Positions 9,953 through 21,849 of a stretch of DNA of 64,000 nt are shown here, piece after piece; position 1 is the first letter of the stretch; each line of letters starts with the position of its first letter. The position numbers were made by a program, and so were the translations under genes. Origin of the DNA: Rehmannia glutinosa (lineage: Eukaryota; Streptophyta; Magnoliopsida; Lamiales; Orobanchaceae); contig JABTTQ020003423.1 in the NCBI GenBank assembly GCA_016081115.2, forward strand, positions 124,001 through 188,000, in the 5' to 3' direction. The notes below the pieces were generated by a model. That model ran no database searches. It worked only from the letters and a program-made list of their open reading frames with translations, and was not told where the DNA came from.

Positions 9953-10446
9953 AGACTGCATATTAATTTTCTTAAATCAGAAATTCTAGCCTGCTATGAA
10001 TCTAAATAGATGGGCTCTTCAAGGTCAGACCCAAATTATACCTAAACTAGCATCTTCTTCTTTGGACCCTTCACTGAAATTGAGCCCAAATAAAAGATTT
10101 TAAACTATTAAAAATTATTATTACAACAAAATCAAATTATCTTATCTCGTTGTTCATGCTGATTACTGACTGCTGACATTCAATCAACAAAGATGTGCAA
10201 TGTGTAATGAATCATTTTCTTAACAAGATTTTAGAAAATATTGACATACAAAGAAATATTGATATATTGACATACAAGATTTTCTTAACAACATTTTAGA
10301 AAATATTGACATACAATTCACGTGAATTTATATTTTATCCGAGAGAAAAGTAAAATTTGATCAATGAGTTACTGCTCATAATTGTTTTCACACGCATTAA
10401 TATATATATTTAAATTTTGAAGATAAAATTGATGAATTCAATTTGT
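9953..10446. other. AT-rich intergenic DNA, no gene seen
   Basis: Contains only a short duplication (10215-10316). Confidence 0.6.
10215..10316. repeat. Direct duplication of a ~37-bp word
   Basis: TTTTCTTAACAA followed by ATTTTAGAAAATATTGACAT occurs at about 10215 and again at about 10280. Confidence 0.6.
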
Positions 10447-10960
10447 GATGACACCCGAGCCGAGCTGGAAGAAATTAATCCACGTCATCAGTCCAACACA
10501 TATCCGAGTAGGCGACCTGCGGGTGACGTCAGCAATGGTGCGCGACGACACGTCACGGATTAGGCTCGCCCTCACCGAGCCCAACCGCAACACGGCCGCC
10601 GAGCCCCGAGCCCCGAGCCCAAATTTCGACGGAAAGCATGCGCGACGGACTCATAAAAATAATCACACGCCCATGCTTAACGCTTTATTAGTATCGAAAA
10701 GCGCCACATGTCGAGAGAATTATAAAGAGAAGTCGACAAGTGGCAAGTTTTGTACTGACAAGCTTGATTAGAGAGGACATGTGTCTTCCTTTAGTTATTT
10801 TACTAATTAATGAATAGTTAGTGCAAAGATGACTATTGTAAACCCACTAACTCAAGGGGTATAAAAAGGTTGATAGAGAGAGATAGAAAAGGGAGAGAAA
10901 AGAAAAGAGAAGGCAATTGTAAGAAAGATCGACCCCAATAATCCGGCTCGGCATTATGCA
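10447..10960 (+). repeat. Putative solo or truncated LTR
   Basis: A GC-rich block starting TGATGACACCCGAGCC, unlike its AT-rich surroundings, is followed by a TATA box GGGTATAAAAAGG (10857-10869) and then a purine-rich leader (GAGAGAGATAGAAAAGGGAG). This order resembles U3-TATA-R of an LTR. The right border (near GGCATTATGCA, 10960) and a TSD are not established. The 108-codon plus-strand frame at 10445-10771 lacks any recognisable domain. Confidence 0.35.
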
Positions 10961-12280
10961 AAAAAGGCAGAATTAGCCAGAAATAAACACACATTACGCA
11001 CGTTTACATTTCCACGTGTTAAACTTTTTACATATTTCTGTTTGTTGACCAAAACGCACGTCAACAATTTGCATGCTTGATTTGCTATGTCCTTCCAAAA
11101 AAACCAAAATATTGGAAAAAGGACCACATGAATTTGTCCTAAAATTGCGTTAAATGACGCAATTTCAGCAGGAGGACATTGCAAGAATCCCTCCCTTGAA
11201 CCATGTTAATCTACTGTACTTTTTATGTTTAGATTAGAATACACAAACAAACGATTGTTCTTAATCCTAGTTAATTAATTATTCTATTTGAAACGACATA
11301 GGTATGATTATCTCATAACTTCATGTGCATACCTGAGTGATTTAAGGTGTGATTAGAGTTTGTCCTATAACTTAATATCCTTTGTTTTTTCTTTATAAAA
11401 ATTTGGCTCTCTCATTTCAGAGACTCGAACCTAGACCTATTCATTAAAGAATAATATGCGTAGCCACTAACCCCAATGGTTTATACTTTTCTATCGTGGT
11501 TTGGAAATTCAACTGTATATAATAAATATTCACAAAAAAAAGCCCTATCTTTCTCGTGAGAGATAGTGTTAAACCAGATGGGCCATGTAAAAAGGAAAAA
11601 TATAAGATTAGGGCCTAACAGTTTTGACCCATTTAAAACCGGGTTTTTTAGTCCCATGGGCTAGGGATATTTTTGAAAAAAATATATTTAATATACTAAT
11701 ATTGAGTTATTAATTGTTAAAATATGATATTGCTTGATTTTTATTATTTCCTTTTTTGAAATTTATCATTTAGATGATGTTGCTATGATTCTTTTTGGTC
11801 ATGAGTGGGACTACGTTGCTACATGCTATTATAGACTTATAGTCTATTGTGTACAAGAGTTTTTTTTTTAAATGTTGAAGACTTGAAGTTGGACGGGAAG
11901 AAATTATGTGCAACTTCGTTTTGGCCTTCTGGGAGCCTGTTATGAAAATTTGACGGATTGTTGTGTTTCGAGTTTGTGTACTAAAAAAATTATTATCATG
12001 TTAGATAACTTTTGGTTTCAAATTTTAGATTTAAGTCCAAATTATTTTAATCTTTTAAGTCATAGCTTAATAGTGACCTAATTAGCTCAAAACGCGACAA
12101 GACTAAAGTTAATTCCGCATTTTTAGTAGCCCATAAAAACTGAACATTTAGCCCGTTGTCCACCGATTTGGCCCGAAACCACTAGGTAAGCCCATTTAAT
12201 ATATCTAGCGAACAATGAAGTATAATTGCATCATTGAAATTCACAATTTGAAATCATCATAACTAGTGCTGAGAAAACAA
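10961..12280. other. AT-rich intergenic DNA, no gene seen
   Basis: Holds only a possible SINE fragment at 11385-11490. Short frames such as 10954-11184 (-) show no motif. Confidence 0.6.
11385..11490 (-). mobile_element. Possible SINE fragment
   Basis: On the minus strand GGGGTTAGTGGCTACGC (A-box-like) precedes GGTTCGAGTCTC (B-box-like) by a tRNA-like distance, and an A-rich stretch follows. No TSD was found. Confidence 0.35.
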
Positions 12281-12616
12281 CAAAACTATTCAATACTCGA
12301 TTCTCGATTTGAGATCGACCGATAAAAGCTCATTTAAATTTGGTTCGTTAACATAATGAACCAAGTTTGAACACATTTTCTCGTTCGATAAGATGTAAAG
12401 TTTGGTTCGAACTCGACTTGATTAGTAAAAAAAATGTAAAAAATATTAAGTTACTCGAGTTCGGTTCATGTTCGGCTCGACTAAAACTCGTTTAAGCTCG
12501 ATTCGGTTAATAATCAAACCAAACTCAAATACAATTTTTAAAGCTCGATTAAAATTCAAACAAATTTGAACAATGCTATATTTGACTCGACTCGACTCGT
12601 GTCATTTACACCCGCA
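12281..12616. mobile_element. MITE copy rich in TCGAGC words (copy 2 of 2)
   Basis: Inverted homologue of 6128-6446. It ends GTCATTTACACCCGCA, the counterpart of the other copy's TAGGGGTGTAAA terminus. The other end is ill-defined and no TSD was found. It lies about 440 bp past the MAKR stop codon. Confidence 0.6.
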
Positions 12617-13058
12617 ATCCTAACGTTTGATTCTGAGGACACGCCAATCCATCTGTTCAAAAAATTCATTATTATACCTCCAAAGTCCAAACAAACAAGT
12701 TAGAATCTAAAACCTCAGGCACACAGAAGATCTGTAATCATTCCCCTAAATGCTCCTCTTTTAATACGACAGAACAACAGACAGTAAACTAATAAACTAA
12801 GTTTAAAATATTCTTACAGCTACAGCAATTTGACCTTTTTTACAGAAGAAAAACCACTGGTACTCGTTGGGCGTTCACACTGCCCACCGACCTTCTCCTA
12901 TTTCAGATTCCTTTTACTGCTGCCCCTCTATTTCTACAAAAGATAGATTCTGAAAATCCTATGATCATCATAGCTAGCGCTTGAATTTTTTACGTCATGA
13001 TGACGACATTAATTTTTTATGTTCCCGATATTAATTTCTTTTTTCGTGTGTTTTTTAT
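12617..13058. other. Downstream of the MAKR stop codon; likely 3' UTR and flank
   Basis: No ORF. On the minus strand it follows the MAKR stop directly, so its first part is expected to be the 3' UTR. The polyadenylation site is not determined. Confidence 0.4.
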
Positions 13059-14961
13059 TCAAATGCTGCATCTGTTTGGAACTTCGCATGAGTGTCTTCC
13101 GTGATGTCCCAATTTCTCGTGCGAAGGATCACTTGAAGATCGAAATAATTGAGAAATTTCTGAAGTTTAAAAAAGAAAAAATTAGTGATATTGAAAAAGT
13201 AAAAGATATTAAGATATGAGATATTTGATCTTGTAAGTAGCTTATGTAGCAATTTTAGGATTATGAATCCGGATCAAAATTTGAAATATGAATTCTATGT
13301 GCATTATTTATTAATTGTGGAAATACATAAACACATACATATTTGACAAAATTGAGTTTTTTTACTACTCCCCAATAAGATAGATTGTCTTTTCTTTTTC
13401 GTCCATCCCAAATTATAGGCTTGTTTTCTTATTGAGAGTATTAGTTACACAACAATAGACTATTCCTATTTAATTCACTTTATTTGCAGCTAACATTTAT
13501 ATACTTTCATTTAATGCAAGGAAGGGCAAAGTGGGAAAAATATGAAAAAGAATTATGATCTCAATTATATTTATTATATTTTTTTAATCTGTGTGAAAAA
13601 ACTCAATTTGCTTATCTTATTGGGACGGATGGAGTAATAGGTTTCAAATTACCACAACTAAAACGTATAAGAATAAAATTCGTCAAATTCTTAAAATTAT
13701 AGGATTAAAATTATTATTTTTGTTAAGAGTCAAAATTATCACATGACTAAAGCTGCAACTTTAAAATTTAAGGACTAATTTTGCGACATCCTATAAATCT
13801 AGGACTAATTTGCAATTATCTTATTAGATGGAATACATAAAGGACCAAATATATCATCCATTTATATTTACGAACCAAAATTGCTACATAGACTACTAAA
13901 TAGACTATTTACGAGACCAAATATGTCATCTCCTCGTAAAATTGCAATTAAGCCAAAAAAGATAAGATAAACAGTAAATTAATTATGATGGAATAAACAT
14001 TTTTTTATATATAAATTAATATACTTAACTAGACGAGTTTTTAGCTGATTGAATCAATTGTTAGTACAATTTACACTGAAAATATGCTTATTTTGTGTAG
14101 AAATGTACCTTTGGATGATGAGTTGTAGGATTTCTTGCAATACAGAACCGCTCCTTGAATTCCTTCATGCTGTTCCAACATCGAATCGTCTCTCCGGCGA
14201 GCTGGCGGCGGCGGCAACCCGACCGCAGCTGACGCCGATCGGCTTTTCCCCAAACGCTTCGTCGCGATCTTAAAGCTCCCCGCCCTGCTTCCCTCGGAGA
14301 ATTTCATCGAAGATAAATCCACAGGCGCATTCACCGGCGTAGATGACGGCGTCAATGAATCCGTTAACTTCGCCTTCTCGTTCTGCCTCTTCCAGACCTT
14401 AAGGTACAACAATGGCTTAATCAGTTTCAGATACTTCGGAACCGCATCTCTCGACGATTTCTCCGATAAAGTATCGTAATCGGAGGTTTCTTTCAGCAAT
14501 TGGCTTCTCAAACTGTTGTCTCTGGCCAAATTAGAAGCGATCGGCATTTCCTCCACTCTGCATTTTACAGAGAAACGATTGTTCTCGTCGATCTTCGAAG
14601 ATTTCGAGAACAGATTGAACGGACTCCCCTTCAACTCGCCGTTGGACTCAATTTTCTCGCATTTCGACGGTTTCCTGAACATAAAGAAGACTCTAAACTT
14701 CGGACTCGACCGCAGAAGAGTAACCGGAGACAAATCCTTCGAATTCGAAATCGACAAACCATTTTTGCTCAACAAAACATCTCTCGGAGATTCAATAAAC
14801 TGAAAATCCTTCTTCGCAGCCTCGTCGCCTCGTCTAACGGCGACACGATCGGGCGATTTAAAAACCAAATCGAAAAACGAGTCTTCTTCATCGGTTTCTT
14901 CATCGTCGTCAGCTCCAGGTGCTGCATTTCGCCGGAATTTGAGGAATCCAGAAGCTTCCAT
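13059..14961 (-). CDS. MAKR-like: Probable membrane-associated kinase regulator (MAKR family), two exons
   Basis: Exon 1 is 14961-14109 (284 codons plus one base) and exon 2 is 13159-13059; the product is about 317 residues. The junction is inferred: donor CCAAAG|GTACATTT and acceptor ACTTCAG|AAATTTC keep frame. Exon 2 then encodes FRSSSDPSHEK, the conserved C-terminal motif of the family, and stops at 13061-13059. Exon 1 begins MEASGFLKF, has an acidic tract followed by EDSFFDLVF (residues 26-34), basic serine-rich middle segments (KVWKRQNEKAKL, KRLGKSRSAS) and DDSMLEQHEGIQGAVLYCKK near its end. MAKR proteins (BKI1 relatives) sit at the plasma membrane by basic residues and modulate receptor kinases. 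No signal peptide or membrane span is seen. Reading through the donor gives a spurious 296-residue frame ending at 14071. The member within the family is undetermined. Confidence 0.88.
13368..13634. mobile_element. Stowaway-type MITE (Tc1/mariner) in the MAKR intron, TSD TA
   Basis: The right terminus CAATAAG-complement...GGGACGGATGGAG is followed by TA (13635-13636). The left terminus TA|CTCCCCAATAAGATAG lacks a few bases of the usual CTCCCTCCGTCCC. It lies wholly in the intron (13160-14108), so it does not alter the coding sequence. Confidence 0.75.
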
Positions 14962-15067
14962 TGAAGAGTAACAGAAAACAAATTTGAAATTAGTGGGGAA
15001 AGGGAAAAAGCTTTTTTTATCTTCACGCTAAAAATGCAGAGCTGAAGTTCGAAAACTGTTATAGTGG

Positions 15068-15077
15068 TTTTTATAAA
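15068..15077 (-). promoter_or_regulatory. TATA box of the MAKR gene
   Basis: The minus strand reads CTTTATAAAAAC about 110 nt upstream of the ATG, a plausible position for a 5' UTR of about 80 nt. Confidence 0.5.
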
Positions 15078-15429
15078 GACTAAAGAGTAATAGCAATAGC
15101 TAAGGTCATGTATGGCGCGGGGGAAAAAGGACGATCATGTGAGACACGGAAGTAAAGTAAATAGCCGGGATAAAAAAATGGTGCCAAACACTGTTTTAGG
15201 TTCAGAGTAGAGACTATTTTTTGCCGACTGCATTTCTGGTGCACCCCTCAGAGCTCAGGCCTTTGAATTTTAGCTATTTGAGGGATGGTCCAAACCAACT
15301 TTTGCCTGTGGGCTCACGTATATTCACTTAACCCCTTTTGAAAAGAAAATTTTGGATTGTCAAACGAAGCTTTATACCATGTGTGTGCTCAAAACAAACG
15401 AAGCGTTGGGTCGAGACCGCCCATTCCTT
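15078..15429. other. Upstream region of the MAKR gene
   Basis: No ORF. It probably contains the promoter, but I recognise no specific elements. Confidence 0.4.
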
Positions 15430-15657
15430 TTTGCTGCCTCGAGTAATTGGTTGGAGATCTTAGTTTGTTTTTAGCTAACCTCTGTTGAGGTTTGTTAGGT
15501 TTTCTTTGTTATCTTGTTTGTTTGAACCTCATTTGGCCCTTTTTGTGTTAATGAGCATCCATTTGACATTAAAAATTTAAAGGCGGGTATGCCCCTTTTA
15601 ATTTGTAATTTTTCACTTTTTTTAATGAAATTTTCACATTTTCATCAAAAAAAAAAA
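15430..15657 (+). mobile_element. Possible LINE (or other retroposon) 3' end with poly(A)
   Basis: A TG/T-rich stretch ends in TTTTTTTAATGAAATTTTCA and ATTTTCATC followed by ten A, the typical tail layout of plant LINE copies. No coding part or TSD is visible. Confidence 0.35.
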
Positions 15658-16232
15658 CAAACTTGTTGAATTATCTTTTATTATTTTGTAGATTATTTTT
15701 CAATATCAAAAACTTGTATGAGACAGTCTCATGAACAATAGAATTCCAATTCAAACTCAATCTTATAGAAAAGACTCATGTTTTTTGTGCTTTGTAGGAT
15801 CCATCACATTAAATTATGTCCATAAGACCGTCTCACATAAGACAACCTCTATTCCAAGACTAGAGATAATTGTCACGCCAAGTAATATTGGGAATCTTTC
15901 GTTACAATTATTGGTAGATTGTGCTAAGAATGATTGATTATGTAGCTTCAGTTGGCTCGTTGGGTGGATTCACACAAGACCTTTTAGATGATCAGGGAGA
16001 TAGACCCAGTTAAGTCCGGGAAGCTTGTCGTCATTTATTCTTGGACTTACGGTGAAGAAAGAAATTGGTCATACCTACCCAAACCGATTGCATCTGGAGT
16101 TATGTTCCTAATGAGTCCAAAGCGGGAACCATTAGTTTCCTTTTTCAGCAAGCCCAAGCCTCAATCTAGTATTATTGATGGAAAAAGGAAATTAATAGGA
16201 ATTAAAGAACGAATCCTAATGACACGTTACAG
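15658..16232. other. Intergenic DNA; remnant of a Mutator-type MITE
   Basis: GAGACAGTCTCATG (about 15720) and AGACCGTCTCACATAAG (about 15828) are inverted and resemble the termini of the Mutator MITEs at 16435 and 22889. The plus-strand frame at 15988-16434 runs into a MITE and has no recognisable domain. Confidence 0.4.
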
Positions 16233-17030
16233 TAGGGATGACAAAATGACTCGTCCCGAGGTTACCCGCCCTACTTGGGCCGCCCCGTCTCGTGATCCGG
16301 GGGCGGGCGGGGGCGGGTCTGGGTATCACATCCGCCCTATGGGTACCCGCCCCGTACTATTTTTTAATTACTTCTCAAACAGATCCTCCTACATCTATTT
16401 AATGTATATTTTACATGTATATTATATAAAATAAGAGCAAGTCTCTTGTAGGACGGTCTCACGGATCTAAATCCGTGAGACGGTCTCACGGATCTAAATT
16501 CGTGAGACGGACCTCCTAAGTGCTCCGTCTTGAGAACATGAACCATGAAAATAAATTTAAAAATAATAATGAACTATGAAGAAACAAAAATAAACCCTAA
16601 AAACATGAACCATGAAGAATAAACCCGAAAAACAAAAATAAACCCAAAAAATAAAAAATAAACCCTAAAAAAAACTAAAAATTCTAAAAACCCTATTAAA
16701 TTAAAAATAAACCCAAGAAACAAAATAATTAAAAAAACAAATATAAACCCTAAGAAAAATAAAATCTGAAAAAAAAAACCTTTAAAACTTTGTGTAAGGG
16801 CTCCGTCTCACGTATCTAAATCCGTGAGACCGTCTCACACAAGTTTTTGCCATAAAATAATATAGTTTTATGTATTTAATATTATATTTAACATGTATAA
16901 TGATAAATTATATAAAAAATATGTATTTATAATACAAAATATAATAATAAAAAATTATTAATAATATAAAATATAAGATAAAAAAAAATCAACATTGGGC
17001 AACCCGCGCCCCGCCCCATTGCCATCCCTA
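16233..17030. mobile_element. hAT-type MITE, TSD CGTTACAG/CGCTACAG, with nested MITE
   Basis: Termini are TAGGGATGACAAAATG and CCCATTGCCATCCCTA. The flanking 8-mers CGTTACAG (16225-16232) and CGCTACAG (17031-17038) differ at one base. GC-rich ends carry CGCCC/GGGCGGG words. Almost half of the length is the Mutator-type MITE at 16435-16851. Confidence 0.8.
16435..16851. mobile_element. Mutator-type MITE (copy 1), 9-bp TSD ATAAAATAA
   Basis: It begins GAGCAAGTCTCTTG and ends AAGTTTTTGCC, with subterminal GAGACGGTCTCACGG palindromes. The perfect 9-bp duplication ATAAAATAA occurs at 16426-16434 and 16852-16860. The left end contains an internal duplication of the GACGGTCTCACGGATCTAAA block. The core is a run of AAATAAACCC-like words. 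A second copy is at 22889-23279. Confidence 0.85.
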
Positions 17031-17038
17031 CGCTACAG

Positions 17039-18404
17039 TGAAGAATGGAATTGGTCATTGCTAATATTAATTGAACCTAAATGTTGAAAGGAAGCTAGGG
17101 CGGAACGCTCCCATGATGATTTTTTTTTACATCCCATGGCTTTAACATATCGCTTAGCCCCATCCATCTTTGATGCAAGAGCGCTCGATCAGAGTGCGTG
17201 ACTGCTTCGGGGCAAACCTCCTGACAATCTCTGCTCTCGTACCTCCTTTATCACTGAGCGGTCATTTTGAGACCTTAGTTGGTCACGCGATATATTTTCC
17301 TCTCAACGATGAAACTTATCACACATCGTCTCACTAACCGACCTACTTGTGACAAGTTAAGGTTTCACTGATTATTATAACACTCTTACATTAAATTTTA
17401 CAATATAATTCCGCTGAACATGATAATACACTCTTCATGAAATTTTACGATCTAGTTTTTATTTAATAATATGTTTTTGGGATTAATCTTCTAACAACCC
17501 CTTTGTTACCTATAGAAGCAATATATATGATGTTGTTTCTTAGTGCAAATCATTCCAATTAAAGTTTACGATAAAGTCCAAGCCTTCTTATTCCCAAGCG
17601 GGAAGTCTTTTTTTCCTTAAGCTGAAAATATTATACTGGAAACTTGTCTAAGCTCTTGTAAACGTTAGATGGGTCTGGGGTCAGAGAGACTCATTCGACG
17701 CTCAAATCAGCATGGTTGAGAGAGTGTAAGACAATAACTGAATAGTGAATATTAATTAAGTAATATTATAAGATATTAACTTACAAATAAAGAATATAAG
17801 TTTTTATATACCTAGTTAATGGGCCTCGTGGGCCGTGTGAGAGAAAGTGGCCCGTGGGCCAGTCCAAAGCCATTTGGGCTTGGTTATTCAAATATATAAA
17901 TTGAATTATATATTAAATATTTATATTTTGACTCCAACAATATAAAAATGAACGGTTTCTAAAATAAATTTTTTCTCCTAAACCAAAATACTTTTGAGTA
18001 ATTTTGGAGAATGATAGAACAAGAGTTTGAAGATGCCAAAAAGAAAAAAATTATGGAAAAAGTGCAAACTCGATAGTGACAAGAAACTTCCAAAAAGAAA
18101 GTGAAACAAAAAAAAAAAGCCAAAAAGAAAAGAATTGAAGGGCAAAAAGGTATCTTTGTTAGGCTTTGCTTTTACCAGTCTTTTGGTAATAAAATCTGAC
18201 GGGTCAGACATTGAGGCTTGGGCTTAGCCTAAGGCACGCCAAAGCGGGTCAGATTCCCAGTCCGTATTTAAAAGGTTTGACTCGCTAGCTTCGACGGCCC
18301 TGATTTCATAATCTTTTTGCACTCCACCCTGGCTACCATAAAAAGTAGGAATAAATTTATTAATTAATAACAAAAAAAGGGAGGGAAAAAGAAAAGAAAA
18401 GTGA
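17039..18404. other. Intergenic DNA, no gene seen
   Basis: Contains a possible SINE remnant (17119-17290). The minus-strand frame at 17978-18211 is low-complexity and is not called. Confidence 0.6.
17119..17290 (-). mobile_element. Possible SINE remnant related to the one at 9699
   Basis: On the minus strand GGTTTGCCCC, GATGGATG and GGCTAAGCGAT occur in the same order as in the SINE at 9699-9938, and the copy ends in an A run (T run at 17121-17129 on the plus strand). No TSD was found. Confidence 0.4.
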
Positions 18405-18888
18405 TTTAGCGAAAATAAAGTTTAAAACAACGTGGGAAGCAAGAGAATTAAAAAAGAAATGAAGTCAAAAAAAAAAAAAAAATGGAATGAAGGTGAAATT
18501 GGAACATAAATGCTTTTTCGATACACATATAGAATTGATGTTCTTTTTTTTCTTTTACTTCTTCATTAGAGTCATAGTTCTCTATTTAAAATTGTATTTC
18601 ATCTTGTATTTAAGTATTTTAAATGCTCGTCAAGTATTTCATCTTGTATTTAAGTATTTAGCGAAAATAAAGTTGAAAACAACGTGGGAAGCAAAAGAGA
18701 ATTAAAAAAGAAATGAAGTCAAAAAAAAAAATGGAATGAAGGTGAAATTGGAACATAAATGCTTTTTCGATACACATATAGAATTGATGTTCTTTTTTTT
18801 CTTTTACTTCTTCATTAGAATCATAGTCCTCTATTTAAAATTGTATTTCATCTTGTATTTAAGTATTTTAAATGCTCGTCAAGTGTAA
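18405..18888. repeat. Tandem duplication, unit about 250 bp, two copies
   Basis: TTTAGCGAAAATAAAGTT to AAATGCTCGTCAAGT occurs at about 18405-18640 and again at about 18657-18885. Copies differ by a few substitutions and poly(A) length. Confidence 0.85.
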
Positions 18889-19350
18889 ATCAATAATGTC
18901 ATTAATATTCTTGACATGTAGGATGAGATGATACATGGTTTGAAAAATATCCTCATTATTCTTTAAATATGGCATTTTCCAATAAATTCTTTCCGGTCTT
19001 TCAATTTTGGTTGTGTGTGTGTGTGTGTTTTTTTTTTGAATGAGTGTGTGTGTGTGATTTTAGTTTCTGTTTTAAAACCAAGTACGACATATAATATATA
19101 AACTAAATAGAAAAAAAATGATATAGCTAAGTCTCACTTGTGCTATTTAAGTTTTATTTATTTACTTTTTTTAATACGGTACTTTCAAAGAATACTGCTC
19201 CAATGTTTCAATTTAGATTTTTTTTTCTTTTTTAATATTTTAGTTTTGTGTTTCAAAAATCAAGTACAAGGGCAACGGTCTCTCACAACTCCATAAAGAA
19301 TTTACATATATATAATTATTAAATTATAAAATATACAAATTGAAGATATC

Positions 19351-19407
<57 letters not shown>

Positions 19408-20404
19408 CATCATCTTTTGAATCAATCTTAGAGCAATATCTCAGTTGGGTGTTTATTAGAGCAAGATGTTTTTCAAGATGTTCCTACCAATGGTCAGTAT
19501 TATTGTAAGAATGCATGTCATTTCAATTTGTTACAAATTTGTAACAACTAAGAAAAATCTGATAATAATAAAGAAATGCTTGCCCACATTGAATAAAGAA
19601 CTGTAAAAGTTAAGTGAGGTCCATAAATAATTATTGTAGTGTTATTTGAATGAGAATGTGTATCATTAAAATGAGCCGACAAATAACATGTGTTAGGAAT
19701 GTCTCCATTGGAAATCTCCTTACACTCCATTTGAATTATTCTACAGGTTATCCTTAATGCGATGGTCATTCTCATTGCAAAACTCGTTGTAATTGTCTTG
19801 CTTGCTTGTGTTCAAGGTGAAAGTGACTTGGATTAGCCTACCCAATTCCTCCCTTCGCTCCTATGTTAGTCAAACTGGAACTTCGGCAGTCGGTGACGAT
19901 ACTTAATTTGGTTTATTCTGTGAATATATTTATAAAAGTCTATTATTGGGGAAAAATAAAACACAAAACTCAAATAAAAGGACGTAAACACACGCATAAA
20001 CACACAAAACAAGTAAAATGAGGTGCATCAGGAACATAACCAATTCTCAAATATGTGTTGTCATATGTTTTGTTTTTCAAAAACGAAAAAAGGAAAGGTA
20101 TTTTAGAATACCTCTTTATTTTCTCTCATCTTCCTCTCTCACCAATACTAGAACCTTGACCTCAATAGAAACCATTGAGGACAAGGGACATTGGTGCGTG
20201 TAATGTCATTTCTGTTGCACATTATTAAACTCATAATAGAATATCCGATCTATTCGGCATATAGAGTCCCATGACATTCGGGGCCGGACTTGATAGTGTG
20301 AAATATGATTTTTTATTGACTGAATAGCGTGTTATAGTGATTGATTCTAAAAACTAAAAAAATCAAATTTATTTAGTTGAAATTATTAAATATATATAAA
20401 AAAT
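18889..20404. other. AT-rich intergenic DNA with microsatellites, no gene seen
   Basis: Two GT runs (19011-19028 and about 19043-19056) and an ATT microsatellite (19351-19407). Short frames at 19548-19775 and 20018-20203 show no recognisable features. Confidence 0.6.
19351..19407. repeat. (TAT)n microsatellite, about 19 units
   Basis: An uninterrupted trinucleotide run of about 57 bp. Confidence 0.95.
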
Positions 20405-20586
20405 TACTTTATTCTACAGGTTAAATGGGTCGAGTTTGGTTTACCTGTGGAATAAATAGGTCGGGTTTGGGTTCAAGGTTCTAACACGAATAATTAAATA
20501 GGTCGGGTTCGGGTTGGCTGATTCTAACCCGCGAACCCACGAATTCGGACCCGCAAACCCGGACTCAACCCAAATTGACACCCCTA
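20405..20586. mobile_element. hAT-type MITE fragment (TAGGGGTGTCAA family)
   Basis: The right terminus AAATTGACACCCCTA plus ACCCG/GGGTCGGG words match the element at 8076-8605. The left terminus is missing. Confidence 0.6.
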
Positions 20587-21097
20587 ATGTATGGGGACTC
20601 ATCACGTGGCGTTTTAATAATGAGAAGAATTATCCTTCCAATCAATTAATCAAACATTAAAATGATGAAATATTTGTTTTTATATATGACTGTATGCAAA
20701 TCGTTTTAGTACAATTCAACGACACAATTGAATACAAACGGAACACAAATGTGACAATAATTGCACCCGTGAAGAAGTTGGGTCATGCAACAATTTACTA
20801 AGATTTTCTTGCATTACATGGAGAGTGTCCCTACCATGGAAATTCTTGTGACTACCTTTTTAGTTTGTTTTTTCTTGCACCAAAAATTGTTGCGCTAAAG
20901 AGAACAGCATTGTAGTGTTATCTAGGTACTATATTATCATACATTCTTAAAAAACAAAAAAAAGGTACTATGTTATCATATATAGTGATCAACATGGAAA
21001 AAATGCATCATGAGAAAGCGCATGTATTGGAGTTACACTACTTTGGGGGTCTTTTAAGCTATTACACATTTTTGTTCTAAATTAAGATTAAGGAGAG

Positions 21098-21558
21098 CAG
21101 GGACGGATCCAGAATTTTTTTACAAGGGGGCACACAACAAGGTAAAAAGTTGTGTAAGAAGGTCGCACCGTGTGACGAAAAAAAGATTTTTATATGTAAA
21201 AAATAATAATTTGTCCGATATATTTTTTTAGTTATTTTAGACAATGTATTGATTTTACACTAAAAGTATTACTTTGTACATATAAAAGTGTTTGCTCTTT
21301 ATTTCCGTCGCGCGATGATATCATCTCACAAGAGACCTACTCACAAAATAAACACAATTATAAACTACAGAATAAATTCCCTAAAAAAACTACAGAGAAA
21401 ATAAAATAGGTACTATTTTTTTTTTTATAAACTACATGAAAAAATTAATGGGACTATACGTTAATTTTTTTTAACTAATTAATAGATTTAAATATAACAA
21501 ATAAAAAAAATCTTTGGGGGCACGTGCTCCCACAACGGGGGCCATGCGTCCGTCATTG
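21098..21558. mobile_element. hAT-type MITE, 8-bp TSD AAGGAGAG
   Basis: Termini are CAGGGACGGATCC and GCGTCCGTCATTG. The perfect 8-bp duplication AAGGAGAG occurs at 21090-21097 and 21559-21566. The interior is AT-rich and non-coding. Confidence 0.85.
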
Positions 21559-21849
21559 AAGGAGAGAATGGTGCTTGAACCTTCCTCAATCTTTCTTGTG
21601 CCCTTTAGACAACATATTTTTCTATTAATATACAACGGGCCAAGTAAAAAAAATAAAAAAAAAATGGGGCGGGTTAACCCGAGATTTCATCGGGCCGTAT
21701 TTTTTGTGGCTCAACCCAATCAATCAAATGTATTTTTGATCGGACCATTAGAGCCGGACTAAAGTAATCCGGATCCTTTTCAGGATGCTAAAAATGAAGC
21801 TCAACCCTATATGTGAGCTAGTTGGGCTAGTCCATTGGGCCAAGCCAAT

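Noticed and set aside
10445..10771. 108-codon plus-strand frame
   Set aside because: GC-rich block with LTR-like layout and no recognisable domain; better explained as U3-like DNA.
14500..14964. 154-codon plus-strand frame opposite the MAKR exon
   Set aside because: It is the antisense shadow of a well-supported coding exon.
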